Positions 52,717-62,411 of a DNA stretch of 64,000 bases are shown one piece after another (position 1 is the first letter of the stretch; every line of letters starts with the position of its first letter). The notes under the pieces are model-generated. The model was not told the origin of the DNA. It searched no databases and worked only from the letters and a program-made list of their open reading frames with translations. The stretch comes from Luidia sarsii (Eukaryota > Echinodermata > Asteroidea > Paxillosida > Luidiidae), in NCBI GenBank assembly GCA_949987565.1, contig OX465115.1, positions 13,509,953-13,573,952 on the forward strand. Reading direction: 5' to 3'. Position numbers and translations under genes: made by a program.

Positions 52717-54159
52717 AGAGAAAGGAAGTAAGCCATTGATCTTCGCTCTGTGAGGAATCGGCATAATATTATATCATTAATGTCTGATGATAATCTCTTC
52801 ATTCACATAAGCCCAAGAAAGTGCAATTGCACAATACTTGCGACTCACTTCTGTAAACGAAAACTCACGAGGATATCCACTTGCTGAAAATAGACACCAC
52901 TCAGTAACTACAACGGACGCAAGGGTAGGTTAGCTACGCCGGTCATTTACAAGAACTCTGAGACCAGGAAGAGCAAAATGTAACGCATGCAAGAATAGCG
53001 GATTGTTCTAATGACTGAATATTCGGCGAAGTCGAATTTCATTTTCATTTACACTTAATTATATACAGCCTCGACTCATTATTTGTTTAATTATCACAGC
53101 ATGTTTATTCTGAGCTACAATTTGTATTTTTATGCTTCATGCTTTTGATGGAAAGAAGTTGTGTACAAAGTTATTTTGAAAGGGGAGAATGGAACTCGCA
53201 TTTTGCGTGGAATTAATCTAACGTATTAACCTTTAGTCTCGTACCTTGACTTCTTACGATTGGTATTATCAGATAAATTATATCAATTTCGCTTTGTTAT
53301 TTAGGAAATTACTAGTAAATGTTAGGTGGTATAGATGAATGCATACTTGTTTGTGGCTATATCATCATTTAGAGGTAATTATTGATTGAAATATCTGATA
53401 CAGTCACTGAACGCACCATTCACTGTTGTTTTGAAGAGAATGGTCATGTAAATGACATGATACACTTTCACATGTAAGACCGGAATCTGTTGTTCTAGTG
53501 TTGCGTCGAGAGAATTCATGAAACTTGGACTCTTTAGGCGTTTCAACATCACAATTTACACAACAGTAATGACAGGAACTTTCGTTTGATCAAAGGCCTA
53601 ATCGTTGTTCACCATAATGCTAAACAAATACAGGAAAACATGACTGGGAACCTTTGGAGGAAACTGAGAAATGGCCAGAAAACTTTGGCTGGTTTTGAGT
53701 ACGATTGTTGAAAAATGATTTTTATTTTTCAATTCATTTTATTTCAATACATGTATAAATATGTTTTAGAATAATCGTCGTTATGCCGTGAATGTATAGT
53801 TTCGTTAGATTGTGACCTTGCTCAAAAGAAAATCATTAAAAGAACAAAATGACAAAACTCTCTTTGGTATAGTGCTATCCGTTCGTACACAAAGTCTCTT
53901 ACCCAGTAACACACTGAATGGAAAGTGCTTTTTTAAATTCTCTTGACCTTATATTCATATTCTGTGTGTATATAAAATTATTATTTGTAATAGATATGCG
54001 CATCCTGCTGACTAATAATCTATTAGAGTGTTTTCCCGAGTGTCTTACTAGACCATCAGTCTGCTAGCAGTTATACGTAACGCCGTGATGTTCACAGTTT
54101 TGTTGGTGATTCTGAATAAAATATTATCTAAAAATTAATGAGAAAACATTGGATGTCCA

Positions 54160-54475
54160 GTAGTTTTATTGAAGCGGGAAAATAATTCGGAAGCATTACG
54201 CCTATATCTCTTTTACATGAAACCTTCCGCAGCTACGAAGGGGATGTCTTCATGGTTCGTTCTATGAACCATGCAAGGATGGTGTGAAACCTTCGAATGA
54301 AGAAGATGGACGTGTCTCTGCATCTTAGTGAAGCGACCATCAGTATCGATGCGGATAACATTAATACTACTTGAAAAAATGGCAAATAAAAGCTTGACTG
54401 GACCGGAATTTGAACCTGAGACCTGTGGTTTTGTGTCAGCCAGCGCTCTTCCCATCTGACCTATCCAGCCCTTAG
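54160..54475 (-). repeat. tRNA-derived SINE, unit 11 flank
   Basis: Orthologous to the insertion at 26950. Confidence 0.6.
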
Positions 54476-55079
54476 ACGGTGGCCTCCCAAATAGGCGACT
54501 ATTCTTTGCCGGGGTGGGGGCATCAGTTGGAAGTAATTCAACCATGGTTGAAATACTTCCATTTATTGGTTTGGGATTGTGTTTGCTTGTCTCTTGCCGA
54601 TTCCACAACAACGTCATGCGGACACCAAACCACTAGCGCGTCCTTGACAACCAATCAGCAAGCACCATCAGCAGAGAGGGCGCCATGAAACTAATTAAAT
54701 TAATTAATTAAGGGTGCGTGCAGTGGGGACGAATGGCGCTGTCTTTGCATGTGCAACGGAAGCGTGACTTATGCATTGGGTCGGTAATTGCCTCTACGGT
54801 TCCGGTCTTTCTGCAATATGAGGAATGATACGCTACCTGTGGAATTGTCACGCTAATCGTAACCTTGGCAGAATGGAGAAAAAAATCACAGGAGGGGGGG
54901 GGGGTTGGTGGTGATGATTCTGACCAATCAGAGGTCCCCACGGCATGGACGCGCATTCCCTGTGCCCGAGAGACACACCGCGCGGCGGCCAGACAGTCGA
55001 CAGGGTGCGGAGGACAGAGGACGTTTCGCCACGATTCATCGTCTTCATTATATCGGACAGCAGCGCAAAGGAACGGAGG

Positions 55080-55817
55080 ATGGCATTCTTGTACTGCCTC
55101 GAGCTCTTGTTATTTGTAATCGGCACATCCCTGGCTGCAATCTGCCCCCTCGGCTGGTATCGCCACGGAGAGTCCTGCTATCACTTCATCAGTCGGTCGA
55201 CATGGAAGCAGGCAAATGTCACCTGTGCTGAGATGCACAGTACGCTGGCCGTTCCTCGTTCAGAAATGGAGCAAAGCTTCGTGTGGGGGATGTACCTTAG
55301 TCTCTGCGATGGCGAGCCATCCCAATCTCTTTTCATCGGTTGTAATGACATAGAGGAAGAGGGAAACTGGAAGGGATGCCAATTGAGGGATGATGATGAA
55401 GGGTATGAGAATTGGAGAGATGAGAAGCCTGATTCCGATGAGAATGAGGACTGCGGAGTAATGGAACAAAGGCACAACGGCAAATGGTCTAATCGTCGCT
55501 GTTCGCAAAACCGCCCTGCAGTATGTCAGCAGCCGGCAGATAGCAGCTCCACCCCTGCCTACTGCCTGCGCACCGGCTCCGATGGTCGCGTCAGCTCCCG
55601 GTGCCTCGTGGGTCACGTCGTGAAGGAGCTACCGGCTGACGGCGTGGTGTCTTGCGGGAAGGCCTGTCGTCTGCAGCCCCGGTGTGTCTCCTTCAATCTG
55701 CTGGATCAAGGAGGCCGTGGTGAGAAGAAGACGTGTCAGCTCAACAACGTGACGAGTGACGCCGCCGACGAAGGAGATTTTGAGGAAGCCGAGAACTGCT
55801 ACTTGTTTGACATCTAG
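55080..55817 (+). CDS. secreted C-type lectin with PAN/apple-like domain, unit 12 (type B)
   Basis: 245 aa, identical in protein to unit 13 and one residue from unit 9. It has KPD, an extra Cys in LSLCDG, GRVSSRC and RLQPRC. A silent change in the signal peptide (CTTGTTATT against CTTGCTATT) separates it from unit 13. The 3' flank switches near 56600 from unit 9-like to unit 3-like sequence, with the 194 bp segment present. Confidence 0.88.
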   Translation: MAFLYCLELLLFVIGTSLAAICPLGWYRHGESCYHFISRSTWKQANVTCAEMHSTLAVPRSEMEQSFVWGMYLSLCDGEPSQSLFIGCNDIEEEGNWKGCQLRDDDEGYENWRDEKPDSDENEDCGVMEQRHNGKWSNRRCSQNRPAVCQQPADSSSTPAYCLRTGSDGRVSSRCLVGHVVKELPADGVVSCGKACRLQPRCVSFNLLDQGGRGEKKTCQLNNVTSDAADEGDFEEAENCYLFDI

Positions 55818-57454
55818 AGAGAAAGGAAGTAAGCCATTGATCTTCGCTCTGTGAGGAATCGGCATAATTTTATATCATTAATGTCTGATGAGAATCTCTT
55901 CATTCGCATAAGCCCAAGAAAGTGCAATTGCACAATACTTGCGACTCACTTCTGTAAACGAAAACTCACGAGGATATCCACTTGCTGAAAATAGACACCA
56001 CTTAGTAACTACAACGGACGCAAGGGTAGGTTAGCTACGCCGGTCATGGACAAGAACTCTGAGACCAGGAAGAGCAAAATGTAACGCATGCAAGAATAGC
56101 GGATTTTTCTGATGACTGAATATTCGGTGAAGTTGAATTTCATTTTCATTCACACTTAATTGTATACAGCCTCGATTTATGATTTGTTTAATTATCACAG
56201 CATGTTTATTCTGAGCTACAATTTGTATTTCTAAGCTTCATGCTTTTGATGGAAAGAAGTTGTGTACAAAGTTATTTTGAAAGGGGAGAATGAAACTCGC
56301 ATTTTGCGTGGAATTAATCTAACGTATTAACCTTTAGTCTCGTACCTTGACTTCTTACGATTGGTATTATCAGATAAATTATATCAATTTCGCTTTGTTA
56401 TTTAGGAAATTACTAGTAAATGTGAGGTGGTAAAGATGAATGCATACTTGTTTGTGGCTATATCATCATTTAGAGGTAATTATTGATTGAAATATCTGAT
56501 ACAGTCACTGAACGCACCATTCACTGTTGTTTTGAAGAGAATGGTCATGTAATGACATGATACACTTTCACATGTAAGACCGGAATCTGTTGTTCTAGTG
56601 TTGGGTCGAGAGAATTCATGAAACTTGGACTCTTTAGGCGTTTCAACATCACAATTTACCCAGCAGTTATGACAGGAACTTTTGTTTGATCAAAGGCCTA
56701 ATCGTTGTTCACCATAATGCTAAACAAATACAGGAAAACATGACTGGGAACCTTGGGAGGAAAGTGAGAAATGGGCAGAAAACTTTGGCTGGTTTTGAGT
56801 ACCATTGTTGAAAAATGATTTTTAATTTTCAATTCATTTTATTTCAATACATGTATAAATATGTTTTAGAATAATCGTCGTTATGCCGTGAATGTACAGT
56901 TTCGTTAGATTGTGACCGTGCTCAAAAGAAAATCATTAATTGTTTTTAAAATTATTTTTAGTTATTCAAAAAACATAATTATGGTGTTCTTCATGAAAAC
57001 AGTTATTCAAATGATATACGGTGTCCGCAAAATTGCCAGAACATGATTTACGTTTTTAAAATTCGTCATCGTTTAATCATCAATGTGATTTATCAGCCTT
57101 GATTTAATATTCATACTGAGCATGGAATTCTAAAAGAACAAAATGACAAAACTCTCTTTGGTATAGTGCTATCCGTTCGTACACAAAGTCTCTTACCCAG
57201 TAACACACTGAATGGAAAGTGCTTTTTTAAATTCTCTTGACCTTATATTCATATTCTGTGTGTATATAAAATTATTATTTGTAATAGATATGCGCATCCT
57301 GCTGACTAATAATCTATTAGAGTGTTTTCCCGAGTGTCTTACTAGACCATCAGTCTGCTAGCAGTTATACGTAACGCCGTGATGTTCACAGTTTTGTTGG
57401 TGATTCTGAATAAAATATTATCTAAAAATTAATGAGAAAACATTGGATGTCCAG

Positions 57455-57770
57455 TAGTTTTATTGAAGCGGGAAAATAATTCGGAAGCATTACGCCTATA
57501 TCTCTTTTACATGAAACCTTCCGCAGCTACGAAGGGGATGTCTTCATGGTTCGTTCTATGAACCATGCAAGGATGGTGTGAAACCTTCGAATGAAGAAGA
57601 TGGACGTGTCTCTGCATCTTAGTGAAGCGACCATCAGTATCGATGCGGATAACATTAATACTACTTGAAAAAATGGCAAATAAAAGCTTGACTGGACCGG
57701 AATTTGAACCTGAGACCTGTGGTTTTGTGTCAGCCAGCGCTCTTCCCATCTGACCTATCCAGCCCTTAGA
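57455..57770 (-). repeat. tRNA-derived SINE, unit 12 flank
   Basis: Orthologous to the insertion at 26950. Confidence 0.6.
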
Positions 57771-58373
57771 CGGTGGCCTCCCAAATAGGCGACTATTCTT
57801 TGCCGGGGTGGGGGCATCAGTTGGAAGTAATTCAACCATGGTTGAAATACTTCAATTTATTGGTTTGGGATTGTGTTTGCTTGTCTCTTGCCGATTCCAC
57901 AACAACGTCATGCGGACACCAAACCACTAGCGCGTCCTTGACAACCAATCAGCAAGCACCATCAGCAGAGAGGGCGCCATGAAACTAATTAAATTAATTA
58001 ATTAAGGGTGCGTGCAGTGGGGACGAATGGCGCTGTCTTTGCATGTGCAACGGAAGCGTGACTTATGCATTGGGTCGGTAATTGCCTCTACGGTTCCGGT
58101 CTTTCTGCAATATGAGGAATGATACGCTACCTGTGGAATTGTCACGCTAATCGTAACCTTGGCAGAATGGAGAAAAAAATCACAGGAGGGGGGGGGGGTT
58201 GGTGGTGATGATTCTGACCAATCAGAGGTCCCCACGGCATGGACGCGCATTCCCTGTGCCCGAGAGACACACCGCGCGGCGGCCAGACAGTCGACAGGGT
58301 GCGGAGGACAGAGGACGTTTCGCCACGATTCATCGTCTTCATTATATCGGACAGCAGCGCAAAGGAACGGAGG

Positions 58374-59111
58374 ATGGCATTCTTGTACTGCCTCGAGCTC
58401 TTGCTATTTGTAATCGGCACATCCCTGGCTGCAATCTGCCCCCTCGGCTGGTATCGCCACGGAGAGTCCTGCTATCACTTCATCAGTCGGTCGACATGGA
58501 AGCAGGCAAATGTCACCTGTGCTGAGATGCACAGTACGCTGGCCGTTCCTCGTTCAGAAATGGAGCAAAGCTTCGTGTGGGGGATGTACCTTAGTCTCTG
58601 CGATGGCGAGCCATCCCAATCTCTTTTCATCGGTTGTAATGACATAGAGGAAGAGGGAAACTGGAAGGGATGCCAATTGAGGGATGATGATGAAGGGTAT
58701 GAGAATTGGAGAGATGAGAAGCCTGATTCCGATGAGAATGAGGACTGCGGAGTAATGGAACAAAGGCACAACGGCAAATGGTCTAATCGTCGCTGTTCGC
58801 AAAACCGCCCTGCAGTATGTCAGCAGCCGGCAGATAGCAGCTCCACCCCTGCCTACTGCCTGCGCACCGGCTCCGATGGTCGCGTCAGCTCCCGGTGCCT
58901 CGTGGGTCACGTCGTGAAGGAGCTACCGGCTGACGGCGTGGTGTCTTGCGGGAAGGCCTGTCGTCTGCAGCCCCGGTGTGTCTCCTTCAATCTGCTGGAT
59001 CAAGGAGGCCGTGGTGAGAAGAAGACGTGTCAGCTCAACAACGTGACGAGTGACGCCGCCGACGAAGGAGATTTTGAGGAAGCCGAGAACTGCTACTTGT
59101 TTGACATCTAG
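58374..59111 (+). CDS. secreted C-type lectin with PAN/apple-like domain, unit 13 (type B)
   Basis: 245 aa with the same protein as unit 12. The near identity implies a very recent duplication or conversion; flank differences show that the two are not one sequence counted twice. Its distal flank matches that of unit 10 (TTTAGAGGAAACTGAGTAAT). Confidence 0.88.
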   Translation: MAFLYCLELLLFVIGTSLAAICPLGWYRHGESCYHFISRSTWKQANVTCAEMHSTLAVPRSEMEQSFVWGMYLSLCDGEPSQSLFIGCNDIEEEGNWKGCQLRDDDEGYENWRDEKPDSDENEDCGVMEQRHNGKWSNRRCSQNRPAVCQQPADSSSTPAYCLRTGSDGRVSSRCLVGHVVKELPADGVVSCGKACRLQPRCVSFNLLDQGGRGEKKTCQLNNVTSDAADEGDFEEAENCYLFDI

Positions 59112-60749
59112 AGAGAAAGGAAGTAAGCCATTGATCTTCGCTCTGTGAGGAATCGGCATAATTTTATATCATTAATGTCTGATGAGAATCTCTTCATTCG
59201 CATAAGCCCAAGAAAGTGCAATTGCACAATACTTGCGACTCACTTCTGTAAACGAAAACTCACGAGGATATCCACTTGCTGAAAATAGACACCACTTAGT
59301 AACTACAACGGACGCAAGGGTAGGTTAGCTACGCCGGTCATGGACAAGAACTCTGAGACCAGGAAGAGCAAAATGTAACGCATGCAAGAATAGCGGATTT
59401 TTCTGATGACTGAATATTCGGTGAAGTTGAATTTCATTTTCATTCACACTTAATTGTATACAGCCTCGATTTATGATTTGTTTAATTATCACAGCATGTT
59501 TATTCTGAGCTACAATTTGTATTTCTAAGCTTCATGCTTTTGATGGAAAGAAGTTGTGTACAAAGTTATTTTGAAAGGGGAGAATGAAACTCGCATTTTG
59601 CGTGGAATTAATCTAACGTATTAACCTTTAGTCTCGTACCTTGACTTCTTACGATTGGTATTATCAGATAAATTATATCAATTTCGCTTTGTTATTTAGG
59701 AAATTACTAGTAAATGTGAGGTGGTAAAGATGAATGCATACTTGTTTGTGGCTATATCATCATTTAGAGGTAATTATTGATTGAAATATCTGATACAGTC
59801 ACTGAACGCACCATTCACTGTTGTTTTGAAGAGAATGGTCATGTAATGACATGATACACTTTCACATGTAAGACCGGAATCTGTTGTTCTAGTGTTGCGT
59901 CGAGAGAATTCATGAAACTTGGACTCTTTAGGCGTTACAACATCACAATTTACACAACAGTAATGACAGGAACTTTCGTTTGATCAAAGGCCTAATCGTT
60001 GTTCACCATAATGCTAAACAAATACAGGAAAACATGACTGGGAACCTTTAGAGGAAACTGAGTAATGGGCAGAAAACTTTGGCTGGTTTAGAGTACCATT
60101 GATGAAAAAAGATTTTTAATTTTCAATTCATTTTTTTTCAATACATGTATAAATATGTTTTAGAATAATCGTCGTTATGCCGTGAATGTATGGTTTCGTT
60201 AGATTGTGACCGTGCTCAAAAGAAAATCATTAATTGTTTTTAAAATTATTTTTAGTTATTCAAAAAACATAATTATGGTGTCCTTCATGAAAACAGTAAT
60301 TCAAATGATATACGGTGTCCACAAAATTGCCAGAACATGATTTACGTTTTTAAAATTCGTAATCGTTTAATCATCAATGTGATTTATCAGCCTTGATTTA
60401 ATATTCATACTGAGCATGGAATTCTAAAAGAACAAAATGACAAAACTCTCTTTGGTATAGTGCTATCCGTTCGTACACAAAGTCTCTTACCCAGTAACAC
60501 ACTGAATGGAAAGTGCTTTTTTAAATTCTCTTGACCTTATATTCATATTCTGTGTGTATATAAAATTATTATTTGTAATAGATATGCGCATCCTGCTGAC
60601 TAATAATCTATTAGAGTGTTTTCCCGAGTGTCTTACTAGACCATCAGTCTGCTAGCAGTTATACGTAACGCCGTGATGTTCACAGTTTTGTTGGTGATTC
60701 TGAATAAAATATTATCTAAAAATTAATGAGAAAACATTGGATGTCCAGT

Positions 60750-61074
60750 AGTTTTATTGAAGCGGGAAAATAATTCGGAAGCATTACGCCTATATCTCTT
60801 TTACATGAAACCTTCCGCAGCTACGAAGGGGATGTCTTCATGGTTCGTTCTATGAACCATGCAAGGATGGTGTGAAACCTTCGAATGAAGAAGATGGACG
60901 TGTCTCTGCATCTTAGTGAAGCGACCATCAGTATCGATGCGGATAACATGAATACTACTTGAAAAAATGGCAAATAAAAGCTTGACTGGACCGGAATTTG
61001 AACCCGAGACCTGTGGTTTTGTGTCAGCCAGCGCTCTTCCCATCTGACCTATCCAGCCCTTAGACGGTGGCCTC
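60750..61074 (-). repeat. tRNA-derived SINE, unit 13 flank
   Basis: Orthologous to the insertion at 26950; the B box is GGTTCAAATTCC with GGTCTCG before it, one change from the other units. Confidence 0.6.
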
Positions 61075-61670
61075 CCAAATAGGCGACTATTCTTTGCCGG
61101 GGTGGGGGCATCAGTTGGAAGTAATTCAACCATGGTTGAAATACTTCCATTTATTGGTTTGGGATTGTGTTTGCTTGTCTCTTGCCGATTCAACAACAAC
61201 GTCATTTTTGACACCAAACCACTAGCGCGTCCTTGACAACCAATCAGCAAGCACCATCAGCAGAGAGGGCGCCATGAAACTAATTTAATTAATTAATTAA
61301 GGGTGCGTGCAGTGGGGACGAATGGCGCTGTCTTTGCATGTGCAACGGAAGCGTGACTTATGCATTGGGTCGGTAATTGCCTCTACGGTTCCGGTCTTTC
61401 TGCAATATGAGGAATGATACGCTACCTGTGGAATTGTCACGCTAATCGTAACCTTGGCAAAATGGAGAAAAAAATCACAGGAGGGGGGGGGGGGGTTGGT
61501 GGTGATGATTCTGACCAATCAGAGGTCCCCACGGCATGGACGCGCATTCCCTCTGCCCGAGAGACACACCGCGCGGCGGCCAGACAGTCGACAGGGTGCG
61601 GAGGACAGAGGACGTTTCGCCACGATTCATCGTCTTCATTATACCGGACAGCAGCGCAAAGGAACGGAGG

Positions 61671-62411
61671 ATGGCATTCTTGTACTGCCCCGAGCTCTTG
61701 CTATTTGTCATCGGCACATCCCTGGCTGCAATCTGCCCCCTCGGCTGGTATCGCCACGGAGAGTCCTGCTATCACTTCATCAGTCGGTCGACATGGAAGC
61801 AGGCAAATGTCACCTGTGCCGAAATCCAAGGCACGCTGGCGGTTCCTCGTTCGGAGTTGGAACAAGGATTCATTTGGAGAAATTACATGGATATTTTCAA
61901 CGGCCTGCTATCCGTTGACCTATGGATCGGTTGTAATGACATAGAGGTAGAAGGAGACTGGCAGAATTGTCCCCAAAGAGGGGATCCAGAGGGATATGAG
62001 AACTGGAGAAATAATCAACCGAACAACTTTTGGGGCAATGAGAACTGCGCAGTAATGGACACTGAATTTGGTGGTAAATGGGCTGATCGTCCTTGCTCAG
62101 TCACTTACCACGCAGTATGTCAGCAGCCGGCAGATAGCAGCTCCACCCCTGCCTACTGCCTGCCCACCGGCTCCGATGGTCGCATCAGCTCCCGGTGCCT
62201 CGTGGGTCACCTCGTGAAGGAGCTACCGGCTGACGGCGTGGTGTCTTGCGGGAAGGCCTGTCGTCTGGAGCCCCGGTGTGTCTCCTTCAATCTGCTGGAT
62301 CAAGGAGGCCGTGGTGAGAAGAAGACGTGCCAGCTCAACGACGTGACGAGTGACGCCGCCGACGAAGGAGATTTTGAAGAAGCCGAGAACTGCTATTTGT
62401 TTGACATCTAG
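61671..62411 (+). CDS. chimeric type B/type A C-type lectin with PAN/apple-like domain, unit 14
   Basis: 246 aa. The start through SRSTWKQANVTCAE is type B2, one residue shorter than type A here. From EIQGTLAVPRSELEQGFIW onward it is type A (QPN, KWAD, DPEGYENW), almost identical to units 1 and 2. The switch lies within 61813-61819. The signal peptide has YCPELLLF, a Pro that might weaken it. The 3' flank is type A-like, with the 110 bp insert as in unit 1. The reading frame and all CTLD cysteines survive, so the chimera looks functional. The array continues beyond the window. Confidence 0.88.
   Translation: MAFLYCPELLLFVIGTSLAAICPLGWYRHGESCYHFISRSTWKQANVTCAEIQGTLAVPRSELEQGFIWRNYMDIFNGLLSVDLWIGCNDIEVEGDWQNCPQRGDPEGYENWRNNQPNNFWGNENCAVMDTEFGGKWADRPCSVTYHAVCQQPADSSSTPAYCLPTGSDGRISSRCLVGHLVKELPADGVVSCGKACRLEPRCVSFNLLDQGGRGEKKTCQLNDVTSDAADEGDFEEAENCYLFDI

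Noticed and set aside
29984..58910. Repeated minus-strand frames of 118 codons inside the lectin genes (MTHEAPGADATIG)
   Set aside because: They are shadows of the conserved coding sequence on the opposite strand.
30800..61250. Repeated minus-strand frames of about 134 codons (containing GRALADTKPQVSGSN)
   Set aside because: They overlie the tRNA-derived SINE in each unit and have no protein-like conservation beyond the DNA copy itself.
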